In this document: positions 38,221 to 50,330 of the stretch, one piece after another
Position numbering within the stretch: position 1 is the first letter of the stretch
Layout: each line of letters opens with the position of its first letter
Assembly (NCBI GenBank): GCA_001953115.1
Contig: LSSL01000625.1
Coordinates: 1-57,321, forward strand
DNA length: 57,321 nucleotides
Source: Smittium mucronatum
Taxonomy: Eukaryota > Kickxellomycota > Harpellomycetes > Harpellales > Legeriomycetaceae
Direction: 5' to 3'
Position numbers and translations under genes: made by a program
Notes under the pieces: generated by a model
The model's input: only the letters and a program-made list of their open reading frames with translations
The model's database searches: none
What the model was told of the DNA's origin: nothing

Positions 38221-38387
38221 CCCCCTCCATCTAGTGTAGTAGATGGTGACCAATAATTAACCGTCACCTAGGTCTTATATTCGAAAATGAGGCATGGTAG
38301 ACTTTTTTGCCTCTTATACTGGAAAGGGTATACCCCGGCCGACCGTTCATGAGAACCTGCATCCAATTTGGACTTATACTAACTACT
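38221..38387 (+). pseudogene. chromodomain of integrase, broken
   Basis: In the same frame as the integrase, after a TAA at 38218: VLYSKMRHGRLFCLLYWKGY, then TPADRS, a TGA where chromodomains have Trp, and EPASNLD. This is the (L/V)-V-x-W-K-G-Y-x-x-x-x-x-x-W-E-P pattern. In chromoviruses the domain targets integration to marked chromatin such as H3K9-methylated DNA. Confidence 0.85.
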
Positions 38388-38728
38388 ATCAGAACTCCGC
38401 TTAAATTGCCCTGAAAAACCACGTATACTATTAATAATTTCCTACATACAGTGTTAGATTCATCTTCCTTCCCATCCAGACCCCCACCCCCCTTCGGCGG
38501 GTCCCCCAAAAAGAGCTTTCGAAGTGTGAAGGTGGAGCCCCCTGAGCTTTCCAAGAAGTTAGGGAGGGTTGGTGGAAAGGAGGGCCCAATTTTGAAAAAA
38601 AAAAAAGAATTCTCAAGACAACAAAAGCTGATAAAGCCATTATCCCACCCCCTGACACTACAATTTCAGATCTGAAAAAATACAAGTTTTTTTTTTCAGA
38701 TCGGAGCTTTATCTTAAATGTAGAGTAG
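38388..38728 (+). other. GC-rich tail between chromodomain and 3' LTR
   Basis: Contains an unusually GC-rich purine/pyrimidine patch (about 38470-38590, with CCCCCACCCCCCTTCGGCGG and GGGAGGGTTGGTGGAAAGGA). Frames are open but low in complexity. It is probably the degenerate end of pol plus untranslated sequence. Confidence 0.5.
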
Positions 38729-38964
38729 TGTAATGACCCAAAAATTATTGACCACATACATCATCTCCTTTTCTAATAATTAATCATAAATATTTACTAT
38801 TTAGTCTATATCTATATAAACAGCTTTCATTCCCACTTTTTGGAATGCAAGCTTTTCAATTGGTTTTATTCTTTTATTTCCGTGTTCCCCTTTACATCTT
38901 TTTTGAAAATAAATCCTTTTATAAATAAAATCCGGCGTCAATATACTCCTTATATACGGTGACA
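38729..38964 (+). repeat. 3' LTR
   Basis: Starts TGTAATGACCC and probably ends GGTGACA, a TG...CA pair as usual for LTRs. It matches the 5' LTR in register from its first base. The polypurine tract expected just before it is not clear. Confidence 0.75.
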
Positions 38965-39253
38965 AGTAACTTCCTTATTTTTTTTTATATGGAAAAAGCT
39001 ATCCATCATCAAACTACAGCTAATATTGTATCTAAATTTACCATATATAAACCTAGCAGATATTCTGCTTTTAGAGATGTTTAATAGAATATACCAGAGA
39101 TTCTATTTTATATTCTGTTTAATTAAAAAAATATTTAGCTTGCACTTTATATCTGAAAACATTTGTGATACATTCATAAATATAACTTTCATTTAGTGGG
39201 GAAAAAAATTTTACATCCCACTTTGATCTATTGCATATTTGCTTTCTTGATCC
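38965..39253. other. flank between 3' LTR and right arm
   Basis: 289 bp, AT-rich, single copy. No frame continues the minus-strand relic truncated at the 5' LTR, and no target duplication partner was found. Confidence 0.5.
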
Positions 39254-40015
39254 ATTATTATAATGTGTGGAAAAAAAACACTCCTAGCATTTATGCGATT
39301 TTTAAAAATAATACTTGAACTTTAACTTGAAAAAAAAAGAGGCTATTATTACCAGTTAGATATAATGGAAGCACAAAACAATTTCAATAACTTAATATGT
39401 ATATTGCAGCTGTACTGGGGTCTGCACTCTCTTGAAATTAAATTTTTCAATCCCAAATTTTTCCTTAAAAAATTTGAATTCAAATCTTATATTATTTAAG
39501 GATATTATTGTTTTTAAAAATCAATATTTATTTGAAGAAAATAAAAAGATTCTTAACTTTGACATCTTTACCGATTCTGATTCTAAAAATCCACAAGAAT
39601 TTTTTACTTGTGCATATAATCGCATTTTTACGGATGGTATAAGAAAACGAGTGATTATTCTAATTTTTTCTGTGATATCTGATGTGTTTGGGATAGAAGT
39701 GAAGTCTTATTTTTTTTATGGTACATGGACATAAGTTTAAATAGGGCTAAAGTGTTTTTTTTATATATTTATCTATTAAAAAATGACGATAGGTACTCAA
39801 AAATAGTGGCCCAATGAAAATTTAATTGGTCTTAAACGAAATATTTACGCTAATATTCACTCATCTCAATAAAAAAAATAGACTGATATAAATATTTTTC
39901 GATTAGGAAAATGCGATAATAAAATTGATAAATTTTTGCAAATTATTTTAAATGAGTCTATTAATGTATAGTATTTTAAAAAACAAGTTCAATTTTTGCA
40001 ATTTATCCTTAATTT
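39254..40015. repeat. right arm of second inverted repeat
   Basis: Inverted partner of 30770..31531. Differences between arms change a few codons of the 100-codon frame inside but do not break it. The arms enclose 7.7 kb that includes the chromovirus. Confidence 0.9.
39432..39734 (+). CDS. unknown 100-codon frame in right arm (paralogue)
   Basis: Mirror copy of the frame at 31051-31353. Four amino acids differ (K to N, E to D, L to I, P to Q) and no stop has arisen. That is compatible with mild constraint or simply with little time. The same possible splice acceptor (39401-39410) and out-of-frame ATG (39397) precede it. No function is assigned. Confidence 0.3.
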   Translation: MKLNFSIPNFSLKNLNSNLILFKDIIVFKNQYLFEENKKILNFDIFTDSDSKNPQEFFTCAYNRIFTDGIRKRVIILIFSVISDVFGIEVKSYFFYGTWT

Positions 40016-40472
40016 TAAATAAAATTTGATCAACAAAATACTTTCGCTTTAAACAAAAATTATAGGTTAAGTTATTAATCTATGGATAAATACTTTTGTC
40101 TGTTGAATTTAAATTAAATGTTTTTTTCATTAATTTCTGTCAGAAATATTAATATTATGATGCGTACAATTTTATAATAAAATCAAAAAGAAAAAAATGT
40201 AATAATCTAATTTTACACTTTCGAATGAATCTGACTTATACTATACGACACGTAACTAGTCCTCCAATAGATTGGTGCATTTTTAATCTAATCAGAAATT
40301 GGTTAGATGATAGGATACAAATAGTAGTTATTTTATTGTTTTGAATAGTTAATATTTTTCTAATAAACTAGTCCATAAGCCCATTTGACCCAACCAATTT
40401 GACTTATCCATCAATACGCTGCTCCGGAGGCTTTACAATTTGTCTAATTTTTTATTAAAACACTATATCATA

Positions 40473-40545
40473 GCCTTCTTGGCTCAGATGGCAGAGCGTC
40501 TGCCTAGTAAGCAGAAGGTCACCAGTTCGATTCTGGTAGAAGGCA
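40473..40545 (+). tRNA. tRNA-Thr(AGT)
   Basis: 73 nt. The acceptor GCCTTCT pairs with AGAAGGC; the D arm is GGCTCAGATGGCAGAGC; the anticodon loop CTAGTAA carries AGT (IGU); the T arm is ACCAG-TTCGATT-CTGGT. No intron. It is the first of a tandem pair, 2 nt before tRNA-Arg, and no T-run lies between. Confidence 0.97.
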
Positions 40546-40547
40546 TG

Positions 40548-40621
40548 GCCTGGCTGGCGCAATTGGATAGCGCATCTGACTTCTAATCAGAAGGTTGCGA
40601 GTTCGACCCTCGCGTCAGGTT
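40548..40621 (+). tRNA. tRNA-Arg(TCT)
   Basis: 74 nt. The acceptor GCCTGGC pairs with GTCAGGT (including G-T pairs); the D arm is TGGCGCAATTGGATAGCGCA; the anticodon stem-loop is TCTGA-CTTCTAA-TCAGA with TCT; the T arm is GCGAG-TTCGACC-CTCGC. It follows tRNA-Thr after 2 nt and precedes a T6 terminator. Confidence 0.97.
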
Positions 40622-40622
40622 A

Positions 40623-40628
40623 TTTTTT
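40623..40628 (+). terminator. Pol III terminator of Thr-Arg tRNA pair
   Basis: Six T, one base after the discriminator base of tRNA-Arg. It is the only terminator for the two genes. Confidence 0.75.
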
Positions 40629-42569
40629 AAATTTGGAAAATCAAGGTAGATATGACGAAGGTAATATGATTCCTAATAATATGTTTTGCAATATCTACAC
40701 CGAAAGGAATTAGTTGTGCCTAATTATATTTTTTTGATTTCTAGCGTATTTTTTTCACTGCCTCATTTTTCTCATGGTTTAATACTGATGATACATTCCA
40801 ATAAAATACCGTGAATAAAAAACCCTATATGTTATACCTCGATTTTTTATTTCATTCCCTTCGTCAAATTTTTTGAAGATTTGTTTAAAATTTCAATCTA
40901 ATAATTAGAATCTAGCTGAACTTATTTTGAAATTTTATCCAAATAATATGCTTTTTCCATTGTGTTTTTCCTCAAAAATTAAAAGATAATTTTGTTCGAT
41001 TCAAACTAAATTACCAATTAGCTTGTGCAATAAAAATACTTTTCTTAAAAACATAGGTTCAAAATGGTTAGCATTTATTCGCTGATAAAAATAAGTTAAA
41101 AGCTATTAAATTGAGAACATGGCGGAAAAATTAACCAAAGTGCGATGTAACTTAAAATCGCTTGCATTTCTCGTGTATAAAATCATTAAATAATGAGGGA
41201 AATATCAAGTTTTTTTATTGAGCGTCTTTCTTAATTATTCATTGGTTTTTAATGATAATAAAGTCAAATTTATGTAAGTTCATGTTTTTTTAGTAAATTT
41301 CTTAATGTTTCATTCCCGTGTTTACTTAAATACATCCTCACACCTCCTTAGCCGAAATACTTCTTTCAGAACGGTCAAAATAATAATATCGAAACTGAGC
41401 TATTTTATATAGGATAGGAAATAAGGATCTTTTTAGATTTTCAGAATTTGTAATAATATTATATTTTAAACTTGAGAAAATTAGGAGATGACTTATTTCT
41501 AATAAAGAATCAAATATCATGTAACTTATATTAACACTACACTTATGTGTTAAAACCCAATGCATTTTTTACAATAAATAAATATGGTCACTGTTTTTTC
41601 TATCCTGATATAAGATTGAATCGCTATATATTTTATTATTTGGCGGAAAACAAGTGTTTATAGATTGGGTTGATATGTTTATTAATTGATTTTAATTGGA
41701 TTACCTGCAAATAAAATCCGCGGTTAAAATTAAACTTTAATTAGATTGGGTATTTATTAATGAATATTAAATTATTTCGATTTTGATTTTTATCGCTACT
41801 TATATGTTTTTGCTCAGTTTACTTAATTTTAGAGTAAATACAAATAATTTAACGTTTTTAATCTTTTAACTGATCAAAATCACCAAAAAAAAGACCAACA
41901 CAACTGCTGATGATATCTGCCAATAAAATTCCCTGAAAAAAAAACACCATCACATTAAATATATCATCTATACACAAAATATCGCAGGCTCTCTTTGAGA
42001 GTATCATTCCCTTCGTTTGTAAATTCTTAATAATGATAGAGTATAAAGTTATTGTATAATCCATAATTGGAATCTTAAAACATCTTTCTATTGGAAAGTG
42101 GCGAAACTTTATTATGATATGTTAGGCTTTATTTTTTTTATAGCCTGGATATGATTAAATTTGTTTGAAGAAAATATTTTAAAAAGTAAAATGAAGTCTG
42201 GTTTTGAAAATAATCTTCTATATATATGGAGTTAAAATGAGATATTGATGTGTGGCCCCAAGGGATAACACTTAAAAATTGAACATAAAAAATCTACTTT
42301 CATTTTCCAAATACAAGACAAATGTAACTGAGCAAAATAAATGCTCTGCCATAAAAGGAATCTCAAAAAAAGATAAAATAAATACGGAATAAAAATATAA
42401 TTAAATTTTAAAAAAACAGGAAATATTTAATGATTGAAAATGAATTTTTTCAGAGACTTTCCTAGTCCTCCTCATCCCAAATTCACCCATACTAATATAA
42501 AATAAATTATGAAAACTAGTTATCAAGGTTGAGATAAAACCCGCTAATGTAATTTCAGGAGTAATGTAA
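40629..42569. other. intergenic, tRNA pair to Pin4-like gene
   Basis: AT-rich but less so than the desert. Two ATG-started minus-strand frames (41338-41565, 75 codons; 41858-42064, 68 codons) have no recognisable domain; the second has a hydrophobic C-terminal half. The part next to 42570 should include the 3' untranslated region of the Pin4-like gene. Confidence 0.5.
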
Positions 42570-44689
42570 TTATTCGACAGTAGATTCAGATATTGCAGGG
42601 GTCGGTGCTGGAGTAGGGACAGAGGCGTGAGCAGCAGATTCCTTGGAAGATGAACTCTGGAGAGTTATAGTGATGGTTCCTGCTGGTCTTTTTAAGCCTG
42701 GAGAAACAATAGGAATTGCCTTGCTCTGGGGAACATCGAATTTTTTCACTCCAGAAGATGATGGAATTACGTCGGTAGTGGGGGAAGATAATGAAGGAAC
42801 CAAAGTTCCTCCTACGTTTGACATTCTGCGAATCCTTTTTTCCTCAAGGACCTTAAGTTGCATATGTCTCTGTGCAATTCGTTGATCAGGGTTACTATTG
42901 CCTGTTTCAATATTTGATTGAATTGAAGGGATAGGTGCCATTCCATCAGAGCGCGAATCGGAGTTATGTGACTTCTCTAAGGTATTAGACCCCTTGATGT
43001 CGGGTATAGAATCAGTTGATTCGCTAATTAAAGGTGAAAGTCCAGGAAAAGATATGAGGGAACTTCTATTTCCAGGAGAGTTGGTGTAGCCTCGAGCTCT
43101 ATGAGAATCACTCATTGGAGGTAAGTGCATGGAGGAATTACGAAAAGAGCTTTTTTGATTATTAAACGTATCGGAAACATACATACTACTTCGGTTACCA
43201 TGAGTATTTTTGTAAGACGAATTAGAAAACTTTTTAAAATCATATTGACTAGGTTTATTTTCACCAATAAACTGCTGGCTTGAACGATTGAAACTCTTAG
43301 AACTTGGGAAATTCCTGTGAGAATTAAACTCGGAAGCTGAACTGGATGAGTTGGATAGATGAGGCTTAATTTGAGTAGCCTCCAGTAGAGTTTCCAAACT
43401 TTTGAAGACACGGATCTTTCTGTAACCAAGGTTATCATTTTTTGTTTCGTGGTTAAGACCGAAATGTTCAGCAATTAACATAACAGTTTGTCTTTGGGTA
43501 TTGTTGATTGCACTAGGGAAATCCAATTCAGCAACATTTTTGTCGCGTCTAAACTGGCTAATTAGATCATATAAGAGCCTAGTATCCTTATTACTAAGGT
43601 CAATTAAGCTTCCAAGGTCGTTTTCAGGCAAAGGATGAGATTCGATGACTCTTGGAGTTTGGAATTGGGGAAGATGACTTAGTAAACTGCCACCACTGCT
43701 TGGAGAAATCATCGAGAAAGGTCTGTTTTCAGATACGGTAGCTCTGCGATTCAAATAATCGTTATTCTTGAGCCTACTGGATAATGAATGATTTGATCTA
43801 AATGTATCCCCAACCTTGGAGGAGGCATCAATAGGGATATTGAGATTTTTTTGGGTGACATTAGGAACAATGTTCTGACGATTTGTTGGCTTTTCCTGAA
43901 CCTTTTTATATTCGGCTTTAAGCTCTCTACCTGCCAAAATGAGACCATTTAATCCTGAAATGACTTTAGCAGCATCATCGTTAGAATGAAAATTAGCAAA
44001 AGCCAAACCACGGAAAAGACCACCTTCATAATGGTAATTGAATGCGTAAGGAATTGGAAGATTTAGTTGACTTATTGTGGAGAGAAGAACATTCCTTGGG
44101 ATTATAAAGTTAATGTTCTTAATAACAATGGCGTTAGGAATGATATCTGATGGTGTGGATGTTTGTTCGGAGCCGGTATGAGAAGACGTGGATGAAACAG
44201 TCTAGTGGAGGAAGAAAAAGATGGAACAAGAGTTAGTTACTTTTATATGTGATGAAAACTCCAAAATAAGATAATGGGATTGTAATAGAATAAAACGTGG
44301 AACACCAAATAAAAAATAAAATGAGGAGATATTTTACTTACGTCTCTCTTAGAAGAGTCGAGTTTAGAGCCTTTTGATGAACGAAAATGGTTTTTGACAG
44401 TGTTTGAATCGGACTGAGGGGAAACAGGAGCACTTTCAGAGGCGAGGGCGGTTTTTGTACGAGAAGATGTCAAAGCCTCCAAAGCCTCTTTCTTATGTCT
44501 AATACGCTCTTCGTTTTCCGTTTCCTTCTTTTCAAGGATGCTGGAATCTGATTTTTGAGAGAGGGAGTCAGAATTGAGTTGGGAAGCTCTAGGGGAACTG
44601 ACCAACGTATCTGAGGATGTGGATTGCTGAACTGGATCGGAAATCTGGGGAGAGGAACTGTCTTCGCTTAATATGGGGAATTCAGCCAT
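42570..44689 (-). CDS. Pin4/Cip2-like RNA-binding protein (RRM + R3H)
   Basis: Two exons on the minus strand, 44689..44342 and 44201..42570, joined in phase 0: 660 codons including TAA, 659 residues. Residues 1-~130 are Ser/Thr-rich with a charged segment (KKETENEERIRHKKEALEAL). An RRM follows at ~137-215, with RNP2-like IVIKNINF (~141-148) and RNP1-like LFRGLAFANF (~178-187). An R3H domain lies at ~321-383 (DTRLLYDLISQFRRDKN...FPSAINNTQRQ...HFGLNHET). The rest is Ser/Asn/Pro-rich and disordered. This RRM-then-R3H layout is that of budding yeast Pin4/Mdt1 and fission yeast Cip1/Cip2, cytoplasmic RNA-binding regulators linked to stress and cell-cycle mRNA control. The start ATG has A at -3 and G at +4. 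It is the only convincing protein gene in the window. Confidence 0.9.
44202..44341 (-). other. spliceosomal intron of Pin4-like gene
   Basis: 140 bp. Donor GTAAGT (44341-44336), branch-like AGTAACTAACTC near the 3' side, a pyrimidine-rich stretch and acceptor CCACTAG ending at 44202. Removing it joins codon 116 (Asp) to Thr in phase 0 and restores the frame through the whole RRM. Confidence 0.9.
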
Positions 44690-47600
44690 GATTCTGAAGA
44701 TTTTCGTATTTCTTGTTTGTCTTCTTTACGTAAACTTAGAGAGAAACGAATTGATCGTCTGTTATATATTTTCGATTGAAAAAAATATCAGATTCGTAAT
44801 AGTATAAAAATAGACAAAGAAAAAAAAGATGATAAGCCGATTTATGAAAACTTTTTGAGGGATTTGGCTACTAATTAAATCGGATCTAAAGATTAATTGG
44901 AGATTGAATACAGAGATTTATTAGCATAAAAGGGACAGAGGAGATTTTTAGTTCCAAGATCAGTTTAGTATGGAGTTACGAAACTGTCGGGTAGAATATC
45001 AGAATCACTGAACTATAAAACGAAATCCCGATTGGTGTATAACAGGGATAAATTTATAAGCTAAAAACTAATAATCGGAAAAGCTGCAGCAGAAGTTTTG
45101 TGGGTTTGTAAGGAAGAAGTGGGAAAGAGGTAATGAGTGAAGTATGGAGTTTGCAAGGTTCAAAGCGTTAAAAAATAGTATGAAGTGAATTGGACATAAA
45201 GGGTGATAAAAAAGAGTATTAGAGCTTGTATGAGTGAAAATTCACCAATACTGTTGCGGAAATGAACTAATAATATCAATTCCTTCTAAAAAAAACTAAA
45301 TTTATAGAGAGGTAATAAAGCTAATTAAAAAACGCACTCTATATATAGAACTTGAGGTTAAGCGTAAAACACGCTGGGCATTTTTGGGAAGGGTCAGATA
45401 AGGATTTGAGTTTGTCCATCAATTTATTTTATTAGATTGATTAAATTTATTTGGGCATTATTTTCTAAAATATGAAAATAGGCTACTTTTTCTCAATCGG
45501 CTTTAGTTACAAAGAAATCTAAGCGACATAATTTATTCCAACTAACCCAGAGATCTCATGTGTGAACTCATTTATTGGAAGTCTACAATATGGTTACCCA
45601 ATACAAAGCTAGAAGATAATATTAGCCTTGGAAGTGCTGTAAAATCAGGGGATAATTGGATAATACCATCCATTGTCTGGAATCTATTTGTTTAAATTTG
45701 GAAATACGGTAGATCATTTGCCTAAACTTTATTTTCATTTTTTGATTAAGCCTACATCAGTTTTATATTTGGAGATAAATACAGCCGAATATTTTACAAA
45801 TTGGCAACAATATGGTTGTACAAATATGCCATATTAAACATCCATTGGCTATATTATACAGGTTTTTTGTGTTTATATATGTCTACATTACAAATCCTTG
45901 ATCGTTTTACAAATCTTGTTTAGGTGGATAATATACGAAATAAAAATGGTCAATTGTATAATTGGAAGACTGAATATGGTTATTGGGTTATTTTCATCGT
46001 TTCATTTATATCTAAAGGAGAAGAAGGGGTATACTATTCACCTATTGAAGAAAATTTAAAATAAGTAGTTGGATGAAAAAATACTGTGTGCATTTATTGG
46101 AAGATATATTTAAAGTTTGAAATAAATGGGTAACGCAAATAAATCAGACTGATATACGTAAGGTTGAGTTATCCAATATAATTGAGGGGGGTAAAGCCAT
46201 CAATCAATTTTTTGAAAATGGTATAATCTAAAGTCATTGGACGGAAATAAAATGATGGACTGTCAATAATCAGGTTAGTATCCGGGATTTATCAAGATGA
46301 TTTTTTTTAAGGTTATGCGTCTAATCAGTAAACCTTATTTAGCCTCCTTCCGGGGTCGCCGGAACTAAAATAGCTACCACCTCTTGACCAATACGTAAAT
46401 TCAACTCTCAGTTCACATTTATGATTGGGTTAAACTTTGCATCAGCGAATAGAAAAGGTCAAGTTTTAAAGAAGTAATTTTTTTTACGGGAAATTTAATT
46501 AATAGAATTAGGAATTCAAAACATTTTTGGGCCTGGAAAGGGTTAAAATGCAGTTTTGTAATCAACGATAATCTGTAATTTATTTCATCACTGGTGGTAT
46601 ACTTCGTGCCAACATTTATGTTGCTTTAATTCCCGCTTGAGATAAATATCATTTTATTGATTATGTTGCTGCACTTGACAATCAGTTGAATCACTAATTT
46701 AAAAAATAGAAGTAAATAGAACATATTAAGAAGCGAAAAAGCTACCAAAACCACTACAACTATAATACACCATCCCCTATCTACTGATGGGGGTGTTACT
46801 TGCTGGCTGCTATTTAAGATTACCACTGAAATTTCTTGCTATTCCCAAATGATGGCGTGCTCATATACTGGCATCTATCGATTTTTAACTAGGCTTTTAA
46901 ATAAAGCTAAATCAATACAAATTTGTAATGAGAACATAACATAGACTCAGAAACAAGCGCCATTTATGTGCCATTCTGAAAGAGCGGCCATACAATGATA
47001 TGTTGGTTTATTTCTGATTCGGAAATATTTTGTAAGGACGAAGGTCAAAATAATAATAATCCCAAAATAGAAATATCTGTATTGTTTTAAAAAGGCAATC
47101 AGCATTATTAATAATGACAACCTACATCCTCTGAATTGTAATTGTGCAGCTTAGCAAATAAGGCTACGAACTATACTCTGAATGACTGTTGTTTATTTTG
47201 GTTCTGATTTCCAATTTCTGTAAGAATATTATCAAATCTTCTAATTTGGTTTTGTTTATTTATGGTTAATCCAGGTTAGTATATATGATGTACAAATTAT
47301 GTGATATAACCGTGTTATGATTTCCAATTAACCTGGAGGCAAATTTTCATTTTATCGAGAATCTGGGCTTTACTGGCCAAATACTTGTAATCAAGAGTAG
47401 AATCTACCTATGCAATGTATATAATAATTATACTCTGTTTTGATATAAAAATCACGTCTTTTTTTTATTAAATATTCATCACTAGAATTGGAATATAAAA
47501 GAACGTTTATCTTAACCATTTTATACGCTAGCTTCTATATATTATGAGTGGAAAAATACTTCCATAATGTGTCAAAAAAAGGGCTTTCTCTTTCATCATT

Positions 47601-50330
47601 ATCAAATCTGCATTCATCTTTGGATCTTATTAGTGTTAAATTATGGATATTGGTTGATAAGAAAAAATAGGTGTTGACTCAAAAGCTATACTCGTTTATG
47701 CCAAATAATTGTTTTAACGAAATTTACTGCAAAACTGCGACTTCAAAACTTATTTTTAATTGTTAAATAATTTGTTTAATTGGGAAATATTTTTTCTGGT
47801 TGGCGGGACTTGAAATTGTTATTTGTTTAGCATTTATAATTTTTTTGGTACTGAATTGATCCTATTTTGGATATATCGATTGTTAAAAAACACAATTGGC
47901 TATTCATAAAGTACAAATGGTCTGTAAAGAATCAAATGGTTCTGTAAAAGGATTGAAAAAACTGTTAGTATACTGATCACTTTAGCTTTTTTACGAGTTG
48001 TATACAATTAAAAAGTCTTTTATCTTACACCCAATAAAATACTTTTAGCCTCACATACATATCACTATTGATATGACTCTATCTTCTGGCCAGTTGAAAC
48101 TAACGAGATATGCAAAAAGGGCTCAATCCAGTATTCAGCTTTGACCCTTTCAAAGCTGGAATCATAAAAATGGACGCCATTTTTCTGTCAATACAATCAA
48201 TTCACTATTATTATACACTTGTAATTGGCTTGGTTTTAACATAATCGAATATGGATTTTTAATTATGGGAGATTCTTAACCTGACCAGACGCCTTTTTCC
48301 AAATAGTATCATGAACTTATTGTATTTAAGACACACTATTGGCTAATAAATGTGTTTGGTTTTAAAACTTGTGTTTATTTTTCCCATTTTAGATTTTACA
48401 CAATTGTTATTTGCTACTATTTGTGTTTTAAGCGAATAATAAACATTATTATTAATTGATATTTTTATTAAAATTGAAATATTAAACTTTTAGTATTAAA
48501 ACGTCTGGTCTTCTAATGAATCTGCCATATAACAAATAGGAATTCGCAACATATTGGTCCAGGAAAGGTTTAAAAGGATATTATTAAAACCAAGCAACGA
48601 AAGAGATGATTCAAAAAAATTTCAGTTCTCCCAAAGGGTCACAATAAGGCCTATAATTTCCTTGAAAAGTGGTTTCAAGTAAATCGTTAATTAGATTTCC
48701 GAAATATAATCTATTGAAAATAGTGGGACGCAATAATATGTGAACTTGACTGATTTGCTCCTCAACAAACTGAGAAAAAAAACCCTTCAGCACCCGATTC
48801 ACTATATCTTTTCAATAATTATAAGCTACTGAATGTGTCATTTTTTTGTACCATAAAAATGAGTATCGATTTATCAGATATTCGATTACCATTAAATTTA
48901 GTTATCAAAAACCATGTAGATTTTATAATTATGCCAAAACATTAATGTGTAACGTAAAATGGGCATTGTAGAACTGATGCATTTTTGTTTTCGCGATTTT
49001 TAAACTATTCCGCACAATCCTATTACTTGATGCTAATAAATTATAATTTTGGAATCCTAAGGGAAGAGTTAAGATTTGGAACAAACTTAAGTTTGTCATT
49101 TTCCTATTTATTATTAATGTTGCCATAATTTTAGTAATCTGAATATGTATAATTTCATCATTTGGAATATGATTAACAAATAGCTCGACTTTCATTCTAA
49201 AATAATAACAATTCATATTTTCTATAAGCCATTTTAAATCAACCCCCCATCCTCACAAGTTTAGATATTTGAGAGTTTAATGTCTTTATATGAATGAAAT
49301 CTTAAAGAAGTTCGTCCATCTTTGATGACGCGGGCATTTAGATGCCTTTTTTACTAAGAGATGGATCCAAGAATTGAAACTTGTAAAAAAAATACCTTGT
49401 GTTGGTTTGAGAGTCTATTAGTCTTTTATGAGTATTATTTGTTCATCTGAAACGATGTTCAGCGAGAGCAAATATATTAGAACGATGTCGGAGAAATAGA
49501 AATAAATTTTTAGCTTCTACTCATTTAAAGTTTTTTAAAGTTTCTATCTTTAAAAATAAGTAGCCTTTACTAAATTTTAAGGTGATAATCTTGGGAGGGG
49601 GGGGGTGTGTGTGTTGTTTTAATAGTTAAGATATCTCATTTCAGATTAAATGGTATTTATTTGAATGGACAGGATTCGTTGATGTGCGAAATATAGAAAA
49701 GCTCACTCCAAGGTGCTCGACCCTCTTTAAAAAATCTTATAGTTTAACCATAATGTGGTTCCCAGAATCCAGAATCTAGTTTTAAAGAATCAATATCGAA
49801 TGTTTTGAAGCTTAAGTTGGATTATTTTACATTAAATTCTATAAGTAATAAGCTTCTATTTAAAAAAATTTCTATTTTGTGTCTGGAATTCCCTCTTATT
49901 TGTGGCTTTGTTATGCTATTAAATGTTCATTTATTGTGGATTAAATAAAAAAATCATTAGCATTGGTTAATAAACATTAATCAGTTTCCTTTAAAATGAG
50001 CAAACATTGGATGATGATAATGTAAATTTAATTTAAAATATTTTATAATCAATTTTTCTAAAATTGAAGTTTTTGTTTTTCAGATGCGGAGGTAATGAAT
50101 TTAAAATAAAAGCCAATATAAAAGGTTAAAATGTATCTTTATGTGAAAAAAAAAAATTATATCGATATTATATATTTGGCTCAAAATATAACCTAAGGGC
50201 ATATTTTATAAGTAAATTGGATCCTCTTGTGGATATGATACTTTTTTTAGTAATTTTGATACTTTATTGATTAATTAGTTGAAATTGTTTCGATTTATTC
50301 ATAGTGTCAGAAACCGATTCTCTATACCAG
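44690..50330. other. long intergenic region upstream of Pin4-like gene
   Basis: The first ~400 bp should hold the 5' untranslated region and promoter of the Pin4-like gene; no clear TATA box was found. The remainder is moderately AT-rich, with only short frames that look random (for example 46626-46826 and 48929-49216, minus). A small GC-rich hairpin TTCCGG-GGTCG-CCGGAA lies at 46348-46364. A G-run with GT repeats lies near 49594-49615. Confidence 0.5.

Larger units (their letters stand above)
33491..38964 (+). mobile_element. degenerate Ty3/gypsy chromovirus retrotransposon
   Basis: A ~5.5-kb LTR element in the order LTR, gag, zinc knuckle, protease, RT, RNase H, integrase, chromodomain, LTR, all on the plus strand. 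This order and the C-terminal chromodomain define the chromovirus branch of Ty3/gypsy (Metaviridae). Stops and frameshifts interrupt nearly every domain and the RT YxDD box cannot be found, so it is dead. Several stops fit C-to-T or G-to-A changes (CAA to TAA, TGG to TGA), as RIP or deamination would give, but others need transversions. I could not find a 5-bp target duplication. It lies within the second inverted repeat and cuts an older minus-strand frame. Confidence 0.9.

Noticed and set aside
41338..42064. Two short minus-strand frames downstream of the Pin4-like gene
   Set aside because: No domain, no splice signals linking them, and they may overlap untranslated sequence.
42643..42885. 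80-codon plus-strand frame and other frames (43112-43474, 43751-43948 minus) across the Pin4-like gene
   Set aside because: They lie inside exon 2 in wrong frames and are shadows of the true coding frame.
46626..46826. 66-codon minus-strand frame with a hydrophobic segment
   Set aside because: A single short frame, no homologue recognised, no splice sites, no compositional support.
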